Positions 23,990 to 35,400 of a stretch of 64,000 bases of DNA are shown piece after piece. The notes under the pieces are model-generated. The model ran no database searches and had not been told where the DNA came from. It saw only the letters and a list, made by a program, of their open reading frames with translations. Source of the stretch: Aquila chrysaetos chrysaetos (Eukaryota; Chordata; Aves; Accipitriformes; Accipitridae); assembly GCF_900496995.4 (NCBI RefSeq), contig NW_024470325.1, forward strand, positions 1,167,164-1,231,163, in the 5' to 3' direction. A program made the position numbers and the translations under genes. Positions within the stretch are counted from its first letter, which is position 1. Every line of letters starts with the position of its first letter.

Positions 23990-24760
23990 GGCTCCGTGTG
24001 GTGTGGGGGCAAGGCGGGCGGGGGGGGGGGGGAGAAACTCGCATGGCCGCGCCCCTCCCCCAAGCCCCGCCCTCATCCCCTTCCTGCCCGCGGGTGAGCG
24101 CCGCCCCCGCCTTGAAAGCCACGCCCCCCGGCGCTCTCCCAACCCCTCCCCTCTTCTAGGCCCCGCCCTCGCTGTCCCAGCCCCGCCCACCCCCCCGCAA
24201 AACTTCGCCCCCCATCTCTTTGGGCACCTCCCACTCTAGTCCCCGCCCACCCCAGCCTCAGCCCCGCCCCTGCGGCACCCCGCCCCTGCGGCAGCGGAGG
24301 GGGCGTGGCGGCGGCGGCGGGACGTCACCCGGCGGCGGCGGTGGGCGCGCGCGCCCGCCCCTCCCTCCCTCCTCCCCCCCCCCCACCCCCTCAGGTACGG
24401 CGCGTGACGGTCGTTCCCGCCTTTTTCGCGAGCGGCCCCGGGGCGGCGGGTTTTAGCCCCAAAATGATGGGGAAGGGGAGGGGGGAGATCCCCCCCGGGG
24501 AGCCCAGGAATGGCAGGGTTTGGGCCCGAAACGGTGGGTTCGGGGCGGGGGACGGACGGACTGGTGTCTCTGGGGGGGTGGTGTGGATCGGCATTGGCCC
24601 GAAAAGGGGGAGTTCGGCCCCAAAAATGGGTTAGTCGAGCTCCTCGGCGGGGGGTTTGGCCTCAGAACGGTGGCTGTGATCCCCCCCCCGCCGGGTGCCG
24701 GTGGTGGCAGCCCCCGGAGGGGGGTTGTTTCCTCAGGAGGTGGGTCGGGGAGAGTGACCG
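23990..24760 (+). promoter_or_regulatory. CpG-rich putative promoter region of the KCC gene
   Basis: Very GC-rich sequence with GC boxes (ccccgcccc) throughout. It has a CGG-repeat stretch with a CRE half-site GACGTCAC at about 24321-24328, followed by gcgcgcgcgccc. No TATA box. It is placed between the NOP10 poly(A) signal and the first recognised KCC exon. A transcription start around 24,300-24,420 is inferred, not shown. Confidence 0.4.
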
Positions 24761-26400
24761 TCCAAAACGCCCTGTTTTCAGCCCAAAACAGCAGCCTGGG
24801 ACACCCCTGGCTGGTCGGGCTGCCCCAAAGGGATCTGCTGCTGCGAAAAGGGCAGGTTTCCCCCCAAAACGTCAGGTTTTTCCCCTCAGAGTGTTGTTTT
24901 TTCCCTCCAAAGCGCCAGGTTTTTCCCCTCTGAGCGTCATTTTTTCGCCCCAAAGCGTCAGGTTTTTCCCCTCAGAGTGTCAGGTTTTCCCTCAAAGCAG
25001 CAGTTTTTCCCCACCAAAGTGACCAATTCAGCACCGAATTGGTAGTTTCTGCCACAAATGCTTCACTTGTGCTACAAAGTGGTGGCTTTTTTCCAAAAAT
25101 GACCATTTTTTCCCTGCAGGATTGCTTTTTTTCCAGCAAGGTGAGTATTTTTCCTGCAATGTGGTTTTTGACCCCCCAGAGTGGGAGCTTCCTTCCCCCA
25201 AAATGGCTTTTTTTCCCCTCAAAAACTCTTTTTTTCCCCCTCAAAGTGGTAGATTTTGCACTAAAACGCAGAATTTTGCCGCAAGGTATTGATTTCTGCC
25301 GCAAATCAGCCATTCGTCTCTTCAGATGGCGTTTTTTGTCCCCAAACAACTTTTGTTTTGCCATAAATTGTTTTTTTCTTTTCAAAGTGGCTCTTTTTCC
25401 CCAAAGCGCCTTTTTTTTCCAGAAAGTGATAGCCCCTGTGCTGACGTGGTGTGCAACAGGGGTGTCTGTCACAAACTGGCTGTTTCTCTCCCAAAACGGT
25501 GGATTTTTCCAAAAAATGGCATTTTTTTCCCCCAAAGTGGTATTTTTTTTCTCCAAAAACGGGTGTCTTCCTCCTAAAATGTGTTTTTTTCAGAAAAATG
25601 CGTATTTTATCCCCCAAAGTGGTGGATTCTATGCCAGAATGGCGGACTCTGCAGCAAAGTCTTGGTTTCGCCCCAGAAGGGCTGTTCCCCCCCAAATGGC
25701 TACTTTCCCCCAGATAATTTGCCAGAAACAGCACATATGTTGCCCCCAAAATGTCTGTTTCGCCCAAAACACATGGTTTACCCCCAAAATGGTTACTTTC
25801 TTCCTACCTATGGTTCATTTCCCTTTTAAAAAACTTTTTTTGTTGCAAAAAATGCTTGTCTTTTCTTAGCTTTGATATTTCCCCTCAAAATAGCTTTTGT
25901 CAGCAGAAAGTGGGAATTTTCTCATAAAAACAGATGACTTGGCCCTAAAATGGCAACTTTGTTCTCTAAAATAGCCGTTTCCCTTACCCCAGATGGTTAT
26001 TTTCTTCCTAAAATTGTTTTTCCTTCCCAAATTGCTTTTCTTTCTGGAAAAAAAGGCTATTTCCCCCTGGAAATGGGTATTTCTCCCCCCCAAATGCCCT
26101 TTTCTTTGCGCAAGAAAGCCTGTTTCTCTCTCAAGCGCCCGTTTCCCTACTAAACGCTTTTATTTGCAAAGAATGCCGACATCGCTTGTTGAAATGACTA
26201 TGTTTTCTCTAAGATGCTTGTTTCTTCCCAGAATGTGGTTATTTGTCCCCCCCAAATCACCTTTTTCCCGCAAAAAAAAGCTCTATTTTGCCCGCAGAAC
26301 GGTTGGTTTTTCCCCCCAAAATGCCCGTTTTGGCACCCAAACCCCCATTTGCCCCCCTGACTCTCTGCTTTTCCCCCAGAACGCCATCAGGCCGTCTGGG
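24760..26400. repeat. Degenerate 30-40-bp repeat (TTTTTCCCCCAAAATGG type)
   Basis: About 1.6 kb of highly diverged tandem units of roughly 30-40 bases with a shared pattern tttttcccccaaaatggc / aaagcgtcaggtttttccc. It probably lies within the first intron of the KCC gene. Long open frames on both strands (up to about 275 codons) are a by-product. Confidence 0.75.
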
Positions 26401-26483
26401 CGTTTTCCGCGTCATCCTCTCTGTCTCCTCTCAGGTGTCGCTGACCTCATCGCCCGGCTGCTGCTGACCTCACCGCCCCGGGG

Positions 26484-26491
26484 TGACGTCA
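26484..26491. promoter_or_regulatory. Palindromic CRE (TGACGTCA) at the KCC start codon
   Basis: Full 8-base TGACGTCA ending two bases before the proposed ATG at 26494. Whether it acts as a CREB/ATF site here is not known. Confidence 0.4.
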
Positions 26492-26493
26492 CC

Positions 26494-29400
26494 ATGTCGG
26501 GGGCGGGGCTGGGGGCGAGGTCCTGGCGCGGGGGGGCGGAGCCCTCCGAGAGCAGCCCCGAGCCCCCCTCCCCCTCCAGCTCCCGGCCCCCCCCCCTCCG
26601 ACACCAGCCCCAGCCCCAGCGAGGAGACCACGCCCCCTCCCCACGGCCCCGCCCACGGGAGGGGCAGGGCGGGGCCGGGGGGCGGGACCTCAGCCTGCCC
26701 CGCCCCCCCGGAGGCCGGCCTGGCCTGCGACAGGAACCTGGCGCTCTTCGAGGTGAGGCCTTGGCCCCCCTCCTCGTTAGGGGCCCCCTCCTCGTTAGGG
26801 GCCCCCTCGTTAGCGCCTGCCCACCCACCCCTTTCCCCGCAGGAGGAGCTGGCCACCCGCCCCCGCGTCCCCGCCCTCCTGCGCCGCATCGCCCCGTACA
26901 GCGCCCTCAGCCCCGACAGCGACGATGGACGTGTCCCGGTGAGGAGAGGATGAGGAAGGGGTCGGGGGGGATGAGGAAGGGGTCAGGGGACCCCGGTGTC
27001 CATGGGAGGGACCCCTGTGTCCGGGGAGGGGACCCTGGCATTTGGGGACGGGGATGAGGAAGGGGTCAGGGGGATGACGAAGGGGTTCGGGGGACCCTGA
27101 TGTCCGGGGAGGGGACCCCAGCATCTGGGGACGGGGATGAGGAAGGGGTGAGGGGGATGAGGAAGGGGTCAGGGGGATGACGAAGGGGTTCAGGGGACCC
27201 TGGTGTTCGGGGAAGGGACCCCGGCGTTTGAGGAGGGGACCCCTGTGTCCGGGGAGGGGACTCCAGCATCTGGGGACGGGGATGACAAAGGGGTGAGGGG
27301 GATGAAGAAGGGGTTCAGGGGACCGTGGTGTTTGGGGAAGGGACCCCTGTGGCTGGGGAGGGGACCCAGGTGTCTGGGAGGGGGATGAGGAAAGCGTCAG
27401 GGGTCCCTGGCATTTGGGGAGGGGACCCCAGTGTCCACAGGAGGGACCCCTGTGTCCAGGGAGGGGACCCTGGCAATTGGTGGGGGGACCCAGGCATCCG
27501 GGGAGGAGACCCCAGCGTTCGGGAGGGGGATGAGGAGGGGGTCAGGGGACCCCGGCATTTGGGGAGGGGACCCTGGCTTCCAGGGAAGGGACCCCGGCGC
27601 CCGTGAGGGCAGACCCCCCCCCCCCCCCCCCCAGCCACGGGTCCGGCCGTGACGGGGACCCCCCTGGCCGGGCGCAGCGGCGGCTTTTGGGGACGCTGCG
27701 GGGGGTGGCGGGGCCGTCCCTGCAGACGCTGCTGGGGCTGGTGCTGGTGCTGCGGCTGCCCTGGGTGGTCGGCACCGGAGGGGTCCTGCAGGTCTCCGCC
27801 ATCGGCCTCCTGCTCGGAGCCTGCGTGAGTGGGGCCGGGGGTCGGAGGTCACGGGCCGGGGGTCGGAGGTTGACGGCCTGGGGTCACGGGGGACGGGGGG
27901 GGTGCCCCCGGGGCGTTGCGGGAGGGGGGTCGTGGCCTGGGGTCGGGGGATCGCACGTGGGGTCACGGCTGGGGTCGGCGGTGGAGCGCCGCGGTCACGT
28001 TTGGGGTCAGGGGTCACGGATGGGGTCACTGGTGGGGTCAGAGGTCGTGCCCCAGGGCTACCCCCGGGACCGGGGGTCGCGTCTGGTTGAGGGGTCACGC
28101 CTGGGGTTGCGCGGAGGGTCGGGGGTCACGTGGTGGGGTCGCAGGTCTGGCCTGGGGTCAAGCAGGGGTCGCGCTCGGTGGTACAGGGGAGGGGTCACGG
28201 GGTCAGGGGTCACGGGGGTCAGGGGTCACGTCTCCTCCCCCCTCAGACCGTGCTGACCGCCGTGTCCCTGAGCGCCATCGCCACCAACGGCCTCGACCCT
28301 GGTTAGTGCGGGCGGGGGGGGGGGCGGGGGGGGGGCAGGGAGCGTGGGGGTGGCCCCCTGCCCCGCCCCCCCTGCTGACATCATGGGTGGGCGTGGCAGG
28401 GGGCTGCCCCCTGGGGCTGCTGTCGGGGGCGCTGGGCCCCGAGGCGGGGGGGGGCCGTGGGGCTCTGCGCCTTCCTCAGCGCCGCCTTCGCCGCCGCCGC
28501 CGCCGCCCTGGGGGCCGCCGAGATCCTGCTGGTGGGTCGGGGCCCTTTAAGGGGTGGGGCAGGGCGGGGCCGGGCAGGGAGGGGGGCGGGGCCGGGCCCT
28601 GGCAGAAGTGGGGTGAGGGCCTGGGGGAGAGGGGAGAGCTGGGGGGGGCGGGGCCACAGGGGAGGGTGTGGTGAAGTGGGGGCGGGGCCTCAGGGGAGGG
28701 GCTGCCTGGGGGTGGTGGGTGGGGCCTCCTGGGGAAAGGGCGGGGCCTGATAATGGTGGGGTGGGGCTTCCTCAGCCAGGGCCACTGGGGAGGGAGGAGT
28801 ATTGGGGGTGTGGCCGTCTTGAAGGGGGCGGGGCCTCCCGGGCCAGGGCAGCTGGGGTGTGGCCCGGTGGGCGGGACTGGGCGGGCGAGGGCGGGGCACG
28901 GGTGCCTCACCCCTCTCTCCGCAGGTGTACGTGGCCCCCCAGGCGGCCGTCCTGCCGGGGCGGGGCCGCGGGGGCCGGCTGAACAACGGGCGTGGCTATG
29001 GGGCGGGGCTGCTGGGGCTGCTGGGGCTGGGGGCCGCTGCCCCCCCCCGCCGCCCGCGCCGCCCCCCTGGGCCCCGCCGGGCTGCTGCTGGCCCTGCTGG
29101 GGCTGCAGGCGGGGGCCCTGCGCGCCGCCCTGCCGGGGGGGGGCCCCGCATGCGTGAGTTAGCCTTGCTCTTCCTTCTCTCCGTATGCAAATGACATGCT
29201 AATGAGGCACTGACGGTCTTCTCCCCTCGCAGGCTCTGCCTGCCCGCCCAGCCCGGCGGCCGCCTCCAGCCCTGCCCCACGGCCCGGCCCCCCGGCGCGG
29301 GGGGCAACGACACCCCGGAGGCGCGTCCGGCCTTCCCGGGGCCCAGCGCACGCCTGCTGGCGCGTGAGTCGATACGGGCGGGGCGTGGGGCGTGGCAAGG

Positions 29401-32400
29401 GCGTGGCAAGGCTGTGGGGTGACGTGGGGGCACGCCTCAAGGGTACGGGAGATCGGGGCGGGGGGGGGGGGGTGTGGGCGGGGGGGAGGGACCCGGGCGT
29501 GCCCCACCCTGCTCCCCACCCCACAGAGAACTTGTGGCCCCGCCCCCCCGAGCCGGGGCTGGGGGTGGGGCCGGGCGGGGCCGAGGATGATGACGACGAT
29601 GACTCCTCCTTCGGGGTCCTGCTGGGGCTGAGCCTGCCCACCGCCTCGGGTGAGCGCGGGGACCCCGGCCGTGGGGGGGGGGGACACCCCCCCCCCACCC
29701 CCCACCCCCCCCGGTGTTTGGGAAGGGACGCGTTTTGGGCAAACCCAGGCGTCGGGGAGGGGACATGGGCGTGGTGAGGGGGGGGGACACACCCAGGGGC
29801 GCAAGGAGGGGACCCTGGCATCCGGGAGGGGGACATGTGCAGGGTGGGGGACACCCGGGGGTCCAAGGAGGGGACCCCAACGTCCTGGCGGGGGACCCAA
29901 GCGTGTGGGAGGGGACCCGGGTGTTCGGGAGGGACCCTGAAAGAGGACGCAGGTATCTCTGGGGGGGCCCCCCCAGGGTGGGGTGGATCCAGGGGGGCTG
30001 CGGGTGGGACCCTGGGGAGAGACGGGATGGGGGGGGCAACGACGACACCCAGACCCAAGCGTCCCGGGGGCAGGGGTGCTGTGGGGCTGCAGCCGCTCCG
30101 GGGAGCTCCGTGACGTCGCCCGCTCCGTCCCGGCCGGGAGCCTGGGGGCCTGCCCTGGTCACCGCCCTGGGTTGCATCCGCTGCACGATTTACGGGGGGG
30201 ACACTGAAATCCAGGGGGAGGCGAGGGATTTGTGGGGGGGCACCCTGAAATTGGCATTCTTCTTGAGAAAGGGGAGGGTCTGGAGGGAGGAGGGCTGTGT
30301 GGGGGAACGGCAGGGGGTTTGGGGAGGCGGTGACCCCCCTGTGTGGGGTGGTTGGGGAGGGTCACTCGGAAGGGGGGGTCACCCCGTTTTGGGGTGGGGG
30401 TGCCTGGTTTTGGGGGGGTGTTTCCTTGACAGTGCAGACCTGAGCGCGGCCCTGCTGCTGGGGGCTTCCGTCGAGGGGCAGCTGCTGCGTGACAAGTGAG
30501 TGTCCCCGGCGGGTCCGTAGTGTCCCAGTGGTGTCCCCAGGAATCCTGGTGTCCCCAGAGGGAGTCCTTGCTATCCCTAGAGGGGTCCTGCAGCGTCCCA
30601 GTGGTGTCCCTGGCCCTCCTGGTGTCCCCAGGGGTGTCCCTGGTATCCCTAGGGAGGTCCTGCAGCATCCCAGTGGTGTCCCCAGTCAGTTTCTTGTGTC
30701 CCACTGGTGTTGTTGGAGGGGGTTCCCAGTGTACCCAGGGAGTCCTTAATGTCCCAATGGTGTCCCTAGTGTCCTCGGGGGGGTCCCTGGTATCCCTAGC
30801 GAGTCCTGCAGCGTCCCAGTGGTGTCCCCATACAGTTCCTTATGTCTTACTGGTGTCCTTGGGGTGTCCCCGCGGCGTCCCCAGTGTTTCTTTGCCGGCC
30901 TTGGGGAGGTCCCCTATGTCCTGGTGGTGTCTCCAGCGAGTCCAGTATATCCCTAAGAGCGTCCCCAGTGTTTCCAGGGATGTCCCCGATGTCCCCGTGC
31001 CGTCTCCCGTGCCCCCGAGGGGGTCCCCAGTGTCCAAATGCTGTCCCTAGGGGGTCCCCAGAGGGTCCCCAGCGCCCCTATGGGGGTCCCCAATGTCCCA
31101 GCGGCATCCCCTGCGGGAGGTCACTGGCGTCCCTAGGGAGACCCTCGATGTCTTCGGGGGGGTCCCCCGAAGATTGTGACACCTCCGTCCCCCCAGGTTC
31201 GGCGGGTCTCTGCGTGGGACGCCGGTGGCGGGGGCGGCCTCGTGGCCGTCCCCGTGGGTGCCGCTGGCCGGGGCCCTGTTGTCGGCGGCGGGGGCCGGGC
31301 TGCAGGCGCTGCTGGGGGGCAGCCGGCTGCTGCGGGGGCTGGCCCGGACCCGTGCCCTGCCCCTGCCCCACGTGAGTGCCCCACGTGCGTGTGTGCGTGC
31401 GTGTCCCCCGTCCCCCGCCATCGCGGCACCGTGCCCTTATCTTTTTCTCTGTCGTCCCCCCACCCCCCGCCCCCCCGCAGGCGCTGGGTCGGGGTCGGCT
31501 CTGGCCGCTGGCGGCGACGGCGGCGGTGGCCGAGCTGGGCGTCCTCCTCGGCTCCCTCGACCTGCTGGCGCCCGTCCTCTCCGTGTGCGGTGACAAGCCC
31601 TGACGTCGCAGCCTCCGAGAGCCGAGGCGACGGCGGCGACGCGGTGACGACGCCCTCCTTCCTCCCCCCCCCCCCTCTTCGTCACAGGTTCTGGCTGACG
31701 TCTTACCTGGGGCTCAACCTGGCCTGCGCCCTGCAGGGGCTGTTGCCCACCCCCGGCTGGAGCCCCCGCTGCCGCCTCTACCACTGGTAAGACCCGCGGG
31801 ACCCCCCTCCGCCCCGCAGCCCGCTCCAACCCGGACACCGGGGTCCCCCCGGGGATGCCGGGGTGTCCCCCCCCCGGATGCCGGGGGTCCCCGCCGTCCG
31901 ACGCCCGTGTTCCCCGCAGGGGGGTGTCGCTGGCGGGAGCGGGGCTGTGCCTGGGGCTGATGCTGGTGACCTGCTGGTACTGCGCTCTCCTGGCCTTGGG
32001 TATCGGTGCCACCGCCTACAAGTACCTGGAGTACCGCGGGTGAGGGGGGGTCCCCACACCCGCCCGGGGGGTCGGGGTCCCTTTTCGGATGCCGGGGTGC
32101 CCTACCGCTGCTCTCCTCTCCCTTGCAGGGCGCAGAGCGAGTGGGGGGAAGGACTGCGGGGTCTCTCCCTCAGCGCTGCCCGCTTCGCCCTCCTGCGCCT
32201 GGAAGACGGGCAGCCCCCCGCGCCCAGCTGGAGGTGAGCACCCCACGCTCGGCGGAGCCCCCCCCCCCGGATGCCGGGGTCCCAGATGCGTGCCTACCTG
32301 CGCATTCGCCTGTCTCGCCTTCCTCGCCTTCGCAGGCCGCAGCTGCTGGTGCTGCTGAAGCTGGACGAGGAGCTGCGGGCGACGCAGCCCCAGTTGCTGG

Positions 32401-35400
32401 CCCTGGCCGCCCAGCTGCAGGCGGGGAAGGGGCTGACGGTCGTCGGCTCCGTCATCCCCGGGGACCTGCCCCAGGACCAGCCCCGCGCCCGCGCCGCCGA
32501 GCAGGTCAGCGTCCCCGCCGGCGGGGTGGCCCCTGTGGGGCTGGGTCCCTATGGGTCAGGGTCCCTATGGAGGTGGGTCCCTACAGAGCTGGGTCCCTAT
32601 GGGAGCTGGGGTCGGTGTGGAGCTGGATTCTTGTGGGTCACGGTTCCTATGGAGCAGGGTTTTTACGGGTCAGGGTCCCTACGGAGCTGGGTTGTTATGT
32701 GTCAGGGTGTCTATGGAGCTGGTTTTCTGTGGGTGTGGGCCTGTATGGATTGTGGTCCCTACGGAGCTGAGTCCATATGGGTCAGGGTTCCTATGGAGCT
32801 GGGTCTCTATGGGAGCTGAGTTGTTATGGGTCAGGGTCCCTATGGAGCTGCGTTGTTATGGGTCAGGGTCCCTATGGAGCTGTTTTCTGTGGGCGCGGGT
32901 CCCTACGGATCATGGTTCCTACGGAGCTGTGTCCCTATGGGTCAGGGTCCCTATGGAGCTGGGTTGCTATGGGTCAGGGTCCCTATGGAGCTGGTTTTCT
33001 GTGGGCGCGGGTCCCTACGGATCATGGTCCCTACAGAGCTGTGTCCCTATGGGTCAGGGTCCCTATGGAGCTGCGTTGTTATGGGTCAGGGTCCCTATGG
33101 AGCTGGTTTTCTGTGAGTGTGGGTCCCTACAGACTGTGATCCCTCTGGAGCTGGGTCCGTATGGGTCAGGGTTTCTATGGAGCTGGATCCCTATGGAGCT
33201 AGGTTGTTAAGGGTCAGGGTCCCTATGGGTCAGCGTCCCTATGGAGGTGGTTTTCTGTGGCTGGAGGTCCCTACTGATCATGGTTCCTATGGGAGCGCGT
33301 CCCTATGGGTCAGGGTCCCTATGGAACTGGGTTCCTTATTGGAGCTGGGGTTGGTGTGGAGCTGGATTCTTATGGGTCGGGGTCCCTATGCAGCTGGTTT
33401 TCTGTGGGTGTGAGTCCTTACGGGTCGCGGTTGCTACAGAGCTGGGTTCCTATGGGACCGTGTTCCTATGGGTCAGGGTCGCTATAGAGGTGGGTTCCTA
33501 TGGGAGCTGTGTCCCTATGGGTCAGGGTGTCTATGGAGCTGGTTTTGTGTGGGTGTGGGTCGCTACAGATCGTGGTCCCTACGGAGCTAGGCTCTTATGG
33601 ATTAGGGTCTCTATGAGTCAGTATCCCTACGGAGCTGGTTTTCTGTGGGTGTCGGTCCTTATGGGTCATGGTTGCTGCGGAGCTGGGTGCCTATGTGTGT
33701 GTGTCGCCATGGGTCAGGGTCCCTGTGGAGGTGGGTTGCTATGGGATCTGTGTCCCTATGGAGCTAGTATCTTATGGATCACGGTTCCTATGGATCAGTA
33801 TCCCTACGGAGCTGGTTTTCTGTGGGTTTTTTATGGGTCACGGTCCCTACGGGGCTGGCTGCCTGTAGAAGCACATCTCTATGGGTCAGGGTCCCTATAC
33901 ATTCAGATCCCTGCAGGCTGGGGTCCCTGGGGTGGGGGGGTCCGTATGAGATTTGTCTCCCCATAGCTCCGCCTCCCTGTGGGGTGTCCCCCCCCTCCCC
34001 GCACCGGGAGACACCCCCAGCCCCTGACTGCTCTCTCCCCTCGCCCCCCCCCCCCCCAGGCGCTGCGGGCAGGGCTGGCCGGGGCGGGGGCGCGGGGCTT
34101 CGTACAGGTGCTGGTGGCACCGGGTCGGGGGCCGGGACTGGCGGCACTGGTGCAGGGCTGCGGGCTGGGGGCCCTGCGCCCCAACGCCGTCCTGATGGGC
34201 TGGCCCCACGGCTGGCGCCGGCGGCACGACCCCGTGGCTGCCCGGAGATTTGTCGGTACGGGGGGCGGGACGCGGTGGGGGGGAAGAAGGGGGATACGGG
34301 CGAATTTGGGGACGTGGGGGTGGGATGCGGGGAGGCGTGGGGAGAAGGGGGGGGGGATGTGGGGGAACAGGGGACAGACACAGGGGAACAGGGGGGAAAG
34401 GGGGGGACATGGGGGGCAGGAGGGGACGGGGGGGCAGATGTGGGGACATGGGAGAACAAGGTGGGATGTGGATGTGGCGGGGACAGGCAACCTGGGGGTC
34501 CTGAGGGGCTGGGACCCCCCCTCACCCTCTCCCCAGAGGTGGGGGCCGTGGGGGTCTGCACCCCCCCAAGCCCCCCCCCCCCGCCCTTCCCCACTGTCTC
34601 CCTAGAGCTGCTGCGGGTGGCGGGGGCCGGTGGCCGGGCGCTGCTGGTGGCCAAGGGACCGCTGGGGGCCGGTGCACCGGGGGGGACCCTGGACGTCTGG
34701 TGGGTGGTGGGCGACGGGCGGCTGCTCACCCTCCTGCCCCTGCTGCTGCGACAGCACCCCGTACGTGGGGCTGGGGGGGGCCGGGGGGGGGTGCTGGGGG
34801 GGCTACGAGTACTTTAGGGCAGGAGAGGGAGTGGGGGGACTATGGGGTGCTGCGGGGGGGGGGGGTAGGGAGTGTTTGGGAGGCCAGGGTGGGTGCTGGG
34901 GGGGCTATGGGTTCTATAGGGCAGGAGAGGGAGTGGGGGGGTTGTGGGGTGCTGAGGGCGGTCCAGGGGAATGCTGGGGGGGGCTATGGGTTCTATAGGG
35001 CAGGAGAGGGAGTGGTGGGGTTGGGGGGTGCTGGGGGGGGGGCCAGGGTGGGTGCTGTGGGGCTTAGGGAGTGCTGGGGGGGGCCAGGGTGGGTGCTGGG
35101 GGGGGACTAAGGGGTGTTGGGGGGGCTATGGGTACTATGGGGGGGGTTATGGGGTGCTGTGAGTTGGGTGGGTGCTATTGGGAGCAACGGGCGCTGTGGG
35201 GGGGCTCTGGGGTGCCGGGGGGCAGGGGTGGGTGCTGGGGGGGGGCTCTGGGGTGCCGGGGGGCAGGGGTGGGTGCTGTGGGGGGGCTCTGGGGTGCCGT
35301 GGGGCAGGGGTGGGTGCTGTGGGGGGGCTCTGGGGTGCCGGGGGGCAGGGGTGGGTGCTGTGGGGGGGCTCTGGGGTGCTGTGGGGCAGGCGCTGTGGGG

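Noticed and set aside
24972-25869. Lys/Phe-rich frames of 150-276 codons on both strands between NOP10 and the KCC
   Set aside because: Degenerate tttttcccccaaaa repeat, open on both strands at once. No gene evidence.
32551-33966. Gly-Tyr-rich open frames of 200-254 codons
   Set aside because: They lie wholly in the KCC intron minisatellite, and three frames are equally open. No exon borders.
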